Positions 22,005 through 30,431 of a DNA stretch of 64,000 nt are shown here, piece after piece (the first letter of the stretch is position 1; each line of letters starts with the position of its first letter). Position numbers and translations under genes: made by a program. The DNA comes from Thermodesulfobacterium sp. (GTDB lineage: Bacteria; Desulfobacterota; Thermodesulfobacteria; Thermodesulfobacteriales; Thermodesulfobacteriaceae), in the NCBI GenBank assembly GCA_017656385.1, contig JACDNX010000006.1:52344-116343 (forward strand), given 5' to 3'. The notes under the pieces are model-generated. The model did no database searches. It was not told where the DNA came from and worked only from the letters and a program-made list of their open reading frames with translations.

Positions 22005-23300
22005 TTAGTGAGAAATAAGTTCTTTATAGACATTTATTATTTCTTCAGATTTTTGTGACCATCTGAATTTTTGAACCTCAGCTTTAGCTTTTTCTTGAAT
22101 TTCTTCTAATTTCTGAGGATTATTTAGTAAATTTATCACTATATTAACCATTTTATTTATATCCCAGAAATCAACTTTATAGGCAAATTTTATTACTTCT
22201 GAAACTCCCGATTGTTTGGAAACAATTAAAGCACATCCATAAGACATAGCCTCAAGTGCTACAATTCCAAAAGGTTCAGATACAGAGGGCATAACAACTA
22301 TATCACTCATGCTTAAGGCAGTTTCAACTTCAGCCCTTGTTAAAAATCCAGTAAACATAATTTTAGTTCCTATACCAAGACTGGCAGCCTCTAACATTAA
22401 ATATCTCTCCATTTCCCCTGCTCCAGCAATCAAAAACCTCACCTTTTTACCATAACCTCTTATTAACTTTTTAGCAAACTCAAGAAAAATTTCTGGCCCT
22501 TTTTGAATAGTGAGTCTTCCTAAGAATAAAATAACGGGTTCCTTAAATTTCTTTAATTTTTGAGGTGGTTTTAAAGGAGGTAAAAAGGCATTATAAACAA
22601 CTCTTATTTTTTCTTCAGCTACCTTATAATGTTCTTTTATAAGATTTGAAGTATACCTTGATACAGCTATTACTCTATCTGAAAAATTTAATCCCAAATA
22701 TTCTATTTCATGAATTACAGGATGTCCAAAACTTAAAGCTCTATCAAATTCAGTAGCATGAATATGAGTTACCAAAGGAGCTTTATATAATTTTTTTAAA
22801 AATAATCCAGCAGGATAAGTGAGCCAGTCATGGGCATGTATCAAATCAAATTTAAGATATTTACTGAGTTCTATTACATTTTCTGTATAGGTGCTTACTT
22901 TTGAAATAAGAGAATTGTTTTGAGATAAAAGATGAGATATTCTTTTTAAAACTTCGTTTGGAACTCTATAAAGTATTTTAGTTTTTAATTTAGGGAGTTC
23001 CCATTTTTTAGTGATAGAGGTTAAAAAAGCAGGGGAATAGGCTCCCTTGGGTTCTAAATAATGAAATTCATAAAAACTTAAAGGAATAGACTCAATTTGT
23101 TTTTTATTCAATTTTTTTGCAGTTGGATAATCAGCTTCTAAAGGAGAAAAAATTTGAAAGAAACCCTTTTCTCTTGTTGGCAAAATCATATAAATTTTTA
23201 TTCCCTTTTCAGCAAGAGCCTTAAACAGTCCATAACAGGCTACCCCGAGTCCACCTGTTATAAAGGGAGGATATTCCCAAGTAAGCATTAACACTCTCAT
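22005..23300 (-). CDS. GT4/GT5-type glycosyltransferase, probable glycogen synthase
   Basis: The 431-residue GT-B enzyme starts MRVLMLTWEYPPFITGGLGVA, matching GlgA-like and archaeal-type glycogen synthases in the GT4 family. It has HAHDWLTYPAG in the first lobe, and FLGRLTIQKGPEIFLE and the E-x7-E motif SEPFGIVALEAM in the second. Its start overlaps the debranching-enzyme stop by 4 bases. Sitting in the glycogen operon, it is the likeliest main glucan synthase, with the GT5-like gene as a second elongating or priming enzyme. This division of labour is inference. Confidence 0.85.
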   Translation of the reverse strand: MRVLMLTWEYPPFITGGLGVACYGLFKALAEKGIKIYMILPTREKGFFQIFSPLEADYPTAKKLNKKQIESIPLSFYEFHYLEPKGAYSPAFLTSITKKWELPKLKTKILYRVPNEVLKRISHLLSQNNSLISKVSTYTENVIELSKYLKFDLIHAHDWLTYPAGLFLKKLYKAPLVTHIHATEFDRALSFGHPVIHEIEYLGLNFSDRVIAVSRYTSNLIKEHYKVAEEKIRVVYNAFLPPLKPPQKLKKFKEPVILFLGRLTIQKGPEIFLEFAKKLIRGYGKKVRFLIAGAGEMERYLMLEAASLGIGTKIMFTGFLTRAEVETALSMSDIVVMPSVSEPFGIVALEAMSYGCALIVSKQSGVSEVIKFAYKVDFWDINKMVNIVINLLNNPQKLEEIQEKAKAEVQKFRWSQKSEEIINVYKELISH

Positions 23301-25252
23301 ACTTTTATATTCCTCCTAAGGTTTTTTAATTCTCTTTCTATAAGAAAAATCGCAGCAACAGACCAGAATTGAGCATAAGCACCCTTGGGGTAGTAGGGAT
23401 TCTCTCCATCATAGACCTCAGAAATACTTACAATTTTACCTGTTAAGATTTTTTCTCTAAAGGGTTTAACTAAACTATTAAGTTCATCTTTAAGTTTTTT
23501 TTTCCTTTTATAAATCTTTTTTAAGACCTCAGCATAGGGATAAAGAAGCCACACCCAGACTGTTCCATTATGATAAGCAAGATCTCTTAAATACTGGCTC
23601 CCAAAATATTTTTTTCTGAAATCGGGATGCCTCGGAGAAAGACTTCTTAATCCATAAGAAGTAAGAAGTTCTTTTTTGGCAAGTTCTATTCCCTTTATTA
23701 TAGATTCTTTATCCCCAATATCAAAGGGAAGACTTAGAGCTATAATGTAATTAGGACGAATCTCAAAAACAGGCTCATTTTTGTAAATTCTATCAGCCCA
23801 GAGTTTTCCATTAAAATATCTGACAAAACTTTTCTTTTGCTTTTTTAGTAAAGATGGTATTTTAAATTCTTTAATAAAAGAATTTTCAAGATACTTGGAA
23901 GCAAATTTAAGCAAATTATACCATAAAGCAGAAATCTCAATGGGTTTACCATATCTTGGAGTAACAGGAATTCCATCAATAATAATATCCATCCATGTTA
24001 GAGCTAAATTAATATTTTCTGGTATTTCAATGAACCCATCTTCAGGATCAATCCTGAAAGGCAAAGATAAATTGGTTAAGAACTGAGTTATTATTTCTTT
24101 GATAGCTTCCAATAATTCTTCTTTTTGTTTTTCAGAAAGTTTATCTTTAAATATTTCCATGAATTGAAAAATTTTTAGGGCAAACCATAAAGTTCCATCA
24201 ATAGAATGGTAATTTGTTTCTGAAGAGGTGCCTACTACATTGGGAATGAGTCCGTTTTTTATCTGATTTTTGTATTTGAGAAATATATTGTAGGCTCTTT
24301 CAAATCCGTTTTCTAAATAGAAGACTGCAGGAAGACCTATAAAGGTATCTCTTCCCCAACAATAAAACCAGGGGAATCCTGCAATAATATCGTCCTTTAA
24401 TAAAAAGGGCTCAATCATAAGTTCTAAAATTTTTAAATATTCTTCATAGGAAAAAGACTTTTTCTGTAAGTTAAGTTCAGGATAATTTCTGTAATAACTT
24501 TCTATTGCCTCAACCTCTTTTTCTATATCCTTTATAGGCACTTCGCTAAAGATTAAGTAGAATTTTTCTTTTGGATAAAGTTCAACTTCAATTTTAAAGG
24601 GAGAAAAAAGGTCTTCTAAAGCTTCATAACCTCTTATTTCTTCTATAGGATAATATACTTGATAATAAAAAATTGGGTCTTTCACTATTGTTCCTTTGGA
24701 AATATAAGAAAAAAGAATTGTCTCTTTTTTTGAAACAAAAGCACCATTATCAAAAATATCTATTTCTGGAGAGTCTTCTCTCCAATCTTTTTCAAATTGA
24801 ACGAAATGATGATTTCTGAAAGAAAGTTTTGGTCTTATTTCAAGTTTAAAAGGATAGGTGCTTATGTTTTCATAAATGATTAAGACTAAGTTTTTCTCTT
24901 TGTGCATTTTTATAGATTTTTTTAGGAAAAAGTCTTTACTCTGGGGACAGGCAAAATAAAAAGAAGGATAGGGAAGATAGAAAAAGTCCCTTATTAGTTT
25001 ATATCCTTCTGGATAAGTGACATCTTTATAAAAATTTGTATCAAGAAAGTAGTTTAAACCTGAAAGGAAAGTTACTTTTTCTTCTGTAGAGCTTACCAGA
25101 TGAGTTCTTTTCCCATTTTCTTTTCCGGCAATAAGTAATCCATGATATTTTCTTGAGTTAGCCAAGAAGGCATTCCCTGAAGCATAACCACCAAGTTTAT
25201 TGGTGATAATCCATTCATAAGGAGTAAATAGATTAAAAAGTTCTTTTAACAA
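23297..25252 (-). CDS. Glycogen debranching enzyme (amylo-alpha-1,6-glucosidase)
   Basis: The 651-residue protein has an N-terminal GDE_N beta domain (TNKLGGYASGNAF, NSRKYHGLLIA) and a C-terminal (alpha/alpha)6 GH133-like domain (AGFPWFYCWGRDTFIGLPA, DGTLWFALKIF, YHNGTVWVWLLYPY). It hydrolyses alpha-1,6 branch stubs. It is the first gene of the operon. Its start is a TTG (25250-25252) with only a weak ribosome site, 34 bases after the predicted transcription start of the promoter at 25293-25320. The codons that follow fit the family N-terminus, so I keep this start. Confidence 0.93.
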   Translation of the reverse strand: MLKELFNLFTPYEWIITNKLGGYASGNAFLANSRKYHGLLIAGKENGKRTHLVSSTEEKVTFLSGLNYFLDTNFYKDVTYPEGYKLIRDFFYLPYPSFYFACPQSKDFFLKKSIKMHKEKNLVLIIYENISTYPFKLEIRPKLSFRNHHFVQFEKDWREDSPEIDIFDNGAFVSKKETILFSYISKGTIVKDPIFYYQVYYPIEEIRGYEALEDLFSPFKIEVELYPKEKFYLIFSEVPIKDIEKEVEAIESYYRNYPELNLQKKSFSYEEYLKILELMIEPFLLKDDIIAGFPWFYCWGRDTFIGLPAVFYLENGFERAYNIFLKYKNQIKNGLIPNVVGTSSETNYHSIDGTLWFALKIFQFMEIFKDKLSEKQKEELLEAIKEIITQFLTNLSLPFRIDPEDGFIEIPENINLALTWMDIIIDGIPVTPRYGKPIEISALWYNLLKFASKYLENSFIKEFKIPSLLKKQKKSFVRYFNGKLWADRIYKNEPVFEIRPNYIIALSLPFDIGDKESIIKGIELAKKELLTSYGLRSLSPRHPDFRKKYFGSQYLRDLAYHNGTVWVWLLYPYAEVLKKIYKRKKKLKDELNSLVKPFREKILTGKIVSISEVYDGENPYYPKGAYAQFWSVAAIFLIERELKNLRRNIKV

Positions 25253-25292
25253 AATTTTAACCTTTTTTATTGTAAAATATTCTTAATTTTAA

Positions 25293-25320
25293 ATTATAAA
25301 CTTTTAAAGTATTAAGTCAA
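25293..25320 (-). promoter_or_regulatory. Sigma-70 promoter of the glycogen operon
   Basis: On the minus strand, TTGACT (25315-25320) and TATAAT (25293-25298) are separated by 16 bases. Transcription would start near 25286, leaving a leader of about 34 nt before the TTG start codon. The fit to consensus is strong. I saw no operator-like dyad around it. Confidence 0.75.
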
Positions 25321-25409
25321 TAAAATTTTTGAACAAATTTTTTTAAAAAAACTTTAAAAATTGGAACTATGAATAAAATTGTAATTTTTATAAATTTTAA
25401 TATTACAGC

Positions 25410-25438
25410 TTGAAAATAAAATTTTACTCCAGTAAAAT
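25410..25438 (+). promoter_or_regulatory. Promoter with overlapping dyad, ferritin-like gene
   Basis: TTGAAA (25410-25415) and TAAAAT (25433-25438) are spaced by 17 bases. An 18-bp inverted repeat with arms ATTTTACT/AGTAAAAT around CC (25421-25438) covers the -10 box. A second dyad, TTTTTAT-A-ATAAAAA (25441-25455), covers the likely start point. Both suit repressor binding. No matching regulator is in the window. Confidence 0.65.
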
Positions 25439-25471
25439 ACTTTTTATAATAAAAATAAGAAGGAGGAAAAT

Positions 25472-25771
25472 ATGTTATCTAAAATTCCCTTTGATTTTAC
25501 AAAAATTGAAGAAGAAGATCTTGATAAACAGCTTCTTAGAATAGCTATTATTGCAGAACTTGATGCTATTAATCTGTATGAACAATTGGCAACACTTACT
25601 GAAGATGAGAATTTAAAAGCTATTTTTCTTGATATTGCAAGAGAAGAAAAGACCCATGTAGGAGAATTTTTAACCATGCTTCTTATGAAGGATGAGGAGC
25701 AAGAAGAAGAATTAGAGGCTGGAGAAGAAGAAATAGAAGAACTTTTAGAAGGTGAAGAAGAGGAAGAATAG
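25472..25771 (+). CDS. Encapsulin-cargo type ferritin-like protein
   Basis: The 99-residue protein is two short helices plus an acidic, almost pure Glu/Asp tail (from about residue 72). The metal-ligand pattern E29, Y36, E59, H62 has the same spacing as the encapsulated ferritin (EncFtn) family, where Glu, Tyr, Glu and His of paired subunits form the ferroxidase site. The same domain is fused to encapsulin in some archaea. It probably oxidises and detoxifies Fe(II), or acts as cargo of an encapsulin shell. No encapsulin gene is in the window. A good ribosome site (AAGGAGGAAAAT) precedes the ATG. It is 17 bases ahead of lptD, but a functional link is unlikely. Confidence 0.82.
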   Translation: MLSKIPFDFTKIEEEDLDKQLLRIAIIAELDAINLYEQLATLTEDENLKAIFLDIAREEKTHVGEFLTMLLMKDEEQEEELEAGEEEIEELLEGEEEEE

Positions 25772-25788
25772 AAAGTCAGATAAATTAA

Positions 25789-27945
25789 ATGCTTTGTACA
25801 TGGCAGTTTATTATAATTATTGTTGTATTTCTTTTTTCTTTGAATGTATCTCCTGTATATTCTGCCTATAAAAAACATTTTGAGATTACAGCTCGTAAAA
25901 TAGAGGTTTTTCACAAGCCTGAAGTTGTTATTGCTAAAGGTGATGTGGTCATCAGTGGTAAAGATTTTTTTATCTGGGCTCAGGAAGTTAAATACGAAAT
26001 TGAAACCGAATATTTTATTTTAGAAAAATTCAAAATATTTGATCTTAAGGAAAATATTATTACAGAAGGAAATGAAGGATTTTTAGATTTAAGAAATGGA
26101 GAAGTTTGGGCAGACAGAGTTTTCATCTTTTTAAAAAAAGAACAGATAAGAATAAAAGCCAAAGATTTTCGTAAAAATGCTTTAAACGAATATTTTGCTA
26201 AAAAGGCACTTATTACTACTTGCGAGATTGATTGTGAAAGTGAAAGAGATTTCCCTCCCTGGAGTTTAGAAATTGACAATTTTATATTAACACCAGAAGG
26301 TCTTAGTAGTGGTGATGCCACTAAATTTAGAATAAAAAAAGTTCCTGTGGGATATGTTCCCAAAGCAGCTTATCTTCCCAAAGCCAGTTTACCTATAGGG
26401 GTTCCGAGAAAAACAGGATTGTTAACTCCTAAATTTTCTCAGGGAAGCAGATTGGGATTTGGATTACAAATACCCTTCTTCTGGGCAATTACAGATCAGA
26501 TAGATTTTACTATCTCTCCATTTTACTTTACCAAGAGAGGATTGCTGATAGATATAGAAAATCAGTTCAAGTTTAGAGAAGATTTTCAAGGATTAATAAA
26601 ATTTAGATATATTAAGGATGAGGAAAAAACAGGTTATGAGGTCACAGAGGAGCCGGAAAAAAACAAGTGGTGGGTGGTTGGCAAAATAGACTATGCAGTA
26701 AAACCAAATCTGGATATGCACCTTGATCTTGATGTGGTATCAGAAAGGGGGTTCTTAGAAGAATTTGATGTAGGAGAGGGAGGGTATACAACTACAAAGG
26801 CACAGATTTTGAGAAGGTTTGATAGAGATATAGAAGGTAAGGCACAGGAATATAGAACCTCAAAATTCTGGATTCAGTATTATACAGGAAGTTTATACGG
26901 AAGGTTAGAAAATACCTATTTAGATTATCACGGGGATTTAGATAGTGATACAATTTTACAGCCGTATTTAAAATTAAAATTTAACTTTTTACCTGTCAAC
27001 CTTTTTAATACGGTTTTATCCGAAGCAACACTTAAATATCTTTACAGCTATAGAAAAAAAGGATATTACGGAGAAAAAATTGATACAAACATAGGAATAA
27101 CCTATCCCTTTAAAATTGGTATGTTTTTTAACTCTGCAACAGCGCGTTATAATTTTAGTTTCTATAACTTAAGAGAAAAAGATAATTTTAAAGATAGCAG
27201 TATAGACCGCAACTATTTTGAATTTTTACTGAATTCTTATACAATCCTTTCTAAATACTACGGGATTTTAACAATATTTAATAAGAATCTTAAATTTCTT
27301 CACACCTTAAAGCCTTACATTACCTATTTTTACCGCTCTAAACCCAGCGAAACAGATGCTCCTCAATTTGATTATGAAGATCTAATAAGTGATAAATTTC
27401 ATACTCTGGAGTACGGATTGTGGCAGTACTTTAGTTTACCTTACCATAGAAATTTTTTAATTATCAGAGCGTATCAGCAATATGATTTTACCAAGGCTCA
27501 GCGTTCAGCAGTGGCTACAAAGCCTGAAGAAAAACCCTTTTCTGATTTGTATTTGCAAATTATACTTAATTACAGCCCTTATGTTTCTGCCAGATATGAT
27601 ACAACCTATAACTTTTATGGCCTTGGATTTAAAAAACATTCTTTGAATTTAAGTCTAAGAGAACTCTTTCTTGATTACATAAGTTTGATTTATCAAGAAG
27701 ATTCCGCATGGAATACAAAACAATTAACCATGGATCTAAAGTCTACGATTTTGAATAAAATTTTGGGGGAGTTTTATATAAGTAGAAATCTTATAAGAGA
27801 TGAAACTACAGAAATGAGACTTATAGGGACTTATTTGCATCATTGTTATACCCTAAGCTTGGGATTCTCTCTTACTCCAGAAGATACGAAATTTTACTTT
27901 CTTTTTGAACTTAAAGGCTTGGGAGGTTATGGGATAGAAAGATAA
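25789..27945 (+). CDS. lptD: LPS-assembly outer-membrane protein LptD
   Basis: The 718-residue protein has a signal peptide (hydrophobic residues about 7-22, cleavage near VYSA), an N-terminal OstA/LptA-like jellyroll (ITARKIEVFHKPEVVIAKGDVVI) and a long C-terminal beta-barrel region. The conserved barrel entrance IPVGYVP-like and LPIGVPRKTGLLTPKFS segments are visible. LptD inserts lipopolysaccharide into the outer leaflet, so this supports an LPS-bearing outer membrane. Two close cysteines (TTCEIDCESE) might form a disulfide. rlmH begins 8 bases after its stop. No strong ribosome site is seen, so it may depend on transcription from the ferritin-like gene. Confidence 0.93.
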   Translation: MLCTWQFIIIIVVFLFSLNVSPVYSAYKKHFEITARKIEVFHKPEVVIAKGDVVISGKDFFIWAQEVKYEIETEYFILEKFKIFDLKENIITEGNEGFLDLRNGEVWADRVFIFLKKEQIRIKAKDFRKNALNEYFAKKALITTCEIDCESERDFPPWSLEIDNFILTPEGLSSGDATKFRIKKVPVGYVPKAAYLPKASLPIGVPRKTGLLTPKFSQGSRLGFGLQIPFFWAITDQIDFTISPFYFTKRGLLIDIENQFKFREDFQGLIKFRYIKDEEKTGYEVTEEPEKNKWWVVGKIDYAVKPNLDMHLDLDVVSERGFLEEFDVGEGGYTTTKAQILRRFDRDIEGKAQEYRTSKFWIQYYTGSLYGRLENTYLDYHGDLDSDTILQPYLKLKFNFLPVNLFNTVLSEATLKYLYSYRKKGYYGEKIDTNIGITYPFKIGMFFNSATARYNFSFYNLREKDNFKDSSIDRNYFEFLLNSYTILSKYYGILTIFNKNLKFLHTLKPYITYFYRSKPSETDAPQFDYEDLISDKFHTLEYGLWQYFSLPYHRNFLIIRAYQQYDFTKAQRSAVATKPEEKPFSDLYLQIILNYSPYVSARYDTTYNFYGLGFKKHSLNLSLRELFLDYISLIYQEDSAWNTKQLTMDLKSTILNKILGEFYISRNLIRDETTEMRLIGTYLHHCYTLSLGFSLTPEDTKFYFLFELKGLGGYGIER

Positions 27946-27953
27946 ATTGAAAA

Positions 27954-28424
27954 ATGCTTAAAAAGATTAAAATTTTAATGCCTGGTCCTGTGAAATTTAA
28001 ATTTGTTAAAGAGGGTTTAGAGTATTATTTAGAGAAAATCGAACCTTTTGTTTCAGTTGATACCATATTTCCGAAAATAAAAGCTAAGGTATCTGATGCG
28101 AGCATAAAAGTAAAAAAAGAGGAAGAGGCAATAAAAAAATATATCATAGATAAGGATTATTTGGTAGTTCTTGATGAAAGAGGAAGAACTTTTAAAAGCC
28201 TTGAGCTTGCTGAGAAATTAAAAATTTTAATGCAAAACCAATCTTATATTACTTTTGTTATAGGTGGCCCTGAGGGAATCTCTGAAAATTTAAAAAAAAC
28301 TGCAAGAGAAGTCTGGAGTTTATCCACTCTTACTTTGAATCATGAAATTGCACTTCTTGTGTTTGTTGAAGCACTTTACAGAAGCTTTACTGTTATAAAA
28401 GGAATTCCCTATCACAGGGAGTAA
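27954..28424 (+). CDS. rlmH: 23S rRNA pseudouridine-1915 N3-methyltransferase
   Basis: This SPOUT-class methyltransferase of 156 residues (normal family length) modifies 23S rRNA helix 69 on the 70S ribosome. The S-adenosylmethionine knot motif FVIGGPEGIS, the LDERGR segment and the C-terminal basic end IPYHRE are all present. It lies between lptD and the deacetylase-like gene with gaps of 8 and 4 bases. Confidence 0.95.
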   Translation: MLKKIKILMPGPVKFKFVKEGLEYYLEKIEPFVSVDTIFPKIKAKVSDASIKVKKEEEAIKKYIIDKDYLVVLDERGRTFKSLELAEKLKILMQNQSYITFVIGGPEGISENLKKTAREVWSLSTLTLNHEIALLVFVEALYRSFTVIKGIPYHRE

Positions 28425-28428
28425 AGGT

Positions 28429-29481
28429 ATGAAAAAATTTGCAATTATTTATGATGAAATATTTTTAAAGCATAATCCAGGGAGTTTCCACCCTGAAGCA
28501 CCTCAGAGGATTCAAGCTATTTGGGAAAGATTACAAAAAGAAGATATAAAACCCTATGTGGAATTTTTCTCACCAGATACTGCTACTAAGGAAGAAATTT
28601 TGTGGAACCATAGTGAACAGTTGTATAATCTTATTGAGCAAACAAAAGAAAAAACATGTATTCAGCTTGATCCAGATACTGCAACCAATGAATATTCATT
28701 TGAAGCCGCTGTCAAAGCAGTTGGAGCTCAAAAAACTGCTTTAAAACTCCTTTTAGAAAAAGATTATGATGGTGCTTTTGCACTTGTGAGACCACCAGGA
28801 CATCATGCTGAAAGAGATAGAGCCATGGGATTCTGTCTTTTTAATAATATTGCTATAGGAGCTTATTACGCCAAACATTATTATGGGCTTAACAGAATTT
28901 TAATTGTGGACTGGGATCTGCATCACGGAAATGGAACTCAAAAAAGCTTTTATTCTGATCCAGAAGTTTTGTATTTTTCTACACACCAGTATCCCTATTA
29001 TCCTGGAACAGGGCATTATTCTGAAATAGGTGAAAGAGAAGGAACTGGATTTACCATAAATATTCCGTTATCAGCTTATTGCGGAGATGAGGAATATGTT
29101 TATGTTTTTAAATATTTTTTGGAACCGATAGCTTTGCAATATAAACCTCAAATTATAATGGTTTCTGCAGGATTTGATCTTTGTAAAGGAGACCCTTTGG
29201 GTAGTATGGAGGTTACTCCACAATTCGGAATACCAGTTTTAACTAAAATTTTAAAAAATATTGCAGAAAAAGCCTGTGAAGGAAAAATACTTTTTACCTT
29301 AGAAGGTGGATACAATATGGTTAATCTTCAAGAGAGTGTTGCTAATTTAATTTTAATTTTTTTTGACTTAAAAGAAATTTCAGAAAAAATAAACTTCTCA
29401 GAAAGAGCTGAAAGAATTGAGAAAAAAATTCTCAATCCATTAAAAGAACTTTTAAGATATAAGACCAGCTGGCTTATTTAA
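28429..29481 (+). CDS. Histone deacetylase superfamily (acetoin utilisation/AphA-like) hydrolase
   Basis: The 350-residue arginase-fold zinc hydrolase has RPPGHHAERDRAMGFC (paired catalytic His), VDWDLHHGNGTQ and SAGFDLCKGDP (zinc ligands Asp, His, Asp), and LEGGY near the end. Bacterial members deacetylate small amines, acetyl-lysine or polyamines; the substrate here is unknown. It is followed within 2 bases by the ABC exporter genes, which suggests co-transcription but no proven link. Confidence 0.88.
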   Translation: MKKFAIIYDEIFLKHNPGSFHPEAPQRIQAIWERLQKEDIKPYVEFFSPDTATKEEILWNHSEQLYNLIEQTKEKTCIQLDPDTATNEYSFEAAVKAVGAQKTALKLLLEKDYDGAFALVRPPGHHAERDRAMGFCLFNNIAIGAYYAKHYYGLNRILIVDWDLHHGNGTQKSFYSDPEVLYFSTHQYPYYPGTGHYSEIGEREGTGFTINIPLSAYCGDEEYVYVFKYFLEPIALQYKPQIIMVSAGFDLCKGDPLGSMEVTPQFGIPVLTKILKNIAEKACEGKILFTLEGGYNMVNLQESVANLILIFFDLKEISEKINFSERAERIEKKILNPLKELLRYKTSWLI

Positions 29482-29483
29482 AA

Positions 29484-30431
29484 ATGATTAAACTTAATAT
29501 GAAAAGAATTTTTATTATAACTTTTTTGTTAATTTTGTTAGTAGCTGGATATTTTTATTTTCTGAAATATAGACGAACTCCAGAAGGAATACTAATTTTA
29601 CATGGAAGGATTGAAGGGAGAGAAATTAATGTATCTTCTAAAATTCAGGGAAGGATTATAAAGCTTTACAAAAGAGAGAGCGACAAAGTTAAAAAAGGAG
29701 AAATTCTTGCTGAACTTCGTCCAGATGAATTTTTAGCCCAGCTTAAAAGTGCTAAAGAAGAGGTGGAGGCAGCTTATCAAAATAAACTTCTCGCTGAAAG
29801 CTATCTTCTAAAATCAAAAGTTAATTTGGAGCAGGCTAAAAGGGATTTGGCAAGATATAAAAAACTTTATAAAGAAGGGGTGATTTCAAAAAGGGAGCTT
29901 GAGCTGGCAGAACTTAATTACAAATCAGCTCTTGCTGAATTTAGAGTTAATAAAAGGTTCATTTCTCAGACTGAGGCAAAGTATAAGTCAGCCTTACAAA
30001 AATTAAAGGAAATAGAGGTAATTTATAAAGAAACAAAGATTTATGCTCCTTCAGATGGGGTTATTCTTTCAAGACCAGCAGAGGAAGGAGAGGTGGTAAA
30101 TCCAGGACAGACAATTTATACTATGATTGATCTTCAAAAACTTTATGTGAAGGTTTACATACCTGAGCCAGATCTTGGTAAAGTGAAACTTGGTCAGCCT
30201 GCAAGGATATATGTAGATGCTTATAAAAATCGTTATTTTAATGGAACTTTAACCAGGATTTATGAAGAGGCTGAATTTACTCCTAAGGATGTGGAGACAA
30301 AAGAGGAAAGAGTAAAACTTGTTTTTGGTGCTGAGGTCTCTGTAGATAATAAAGAAGAACTTCTTAAACCAGGTATGCCTGCTGATGTGGTAATAAAGCT
30401 TAATCCTAAAGCAGAATGGGTGAAGCCTTAG
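29484..30431 (+). CDS. HlyD-family periplasmic adaptor of an ABC exporter
   Basis: The 315-residue product has one N-terminal membrane helix (about 8-26), a biotinyl-lipoyl-like segment (GRIIKLYKRESDKVKKGEIL), a coiled-coil hairpin (about 75-170) and a beta-barrel region ending LLKPGMPADVVIKL. It resembles the YbhG/YhiI adaptors that bridge an inner-membrane ABC-2 transporter and an outer-membrane channel. It is the first of four linked exporter genes and its end overlaps the ATPase gene by 16 bases. No TolC homologue is in the window. Confidence 0.9.
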   Translation: MIKLNMKRIFIITFLLILLVAGYFYFLKYRRTPEGILILHGRIEGREINVSSKIQGRIIKLYKRESDKVKKGEILAELRPDEFLAQLKSAKEEVEAAYQNKLLAESYLLKSKVNLEQAKRDLARYKKLYKEGVISKRELELAELNYKSALAEFRVNKRFISQTEAKYKSALQKLKEIEVIYKETKIYAPSDGVILSRPAEEGEVVNPGQTIYTMIDLQKLYVKVYIPEPDLGKVKLGQPARIYVDAYKNRYFNGTLTRIYEEAEFTPKDVETKEERVKLVFGAEVSVDNKEELLKPGMPADVVIKLNPKAEWVKP

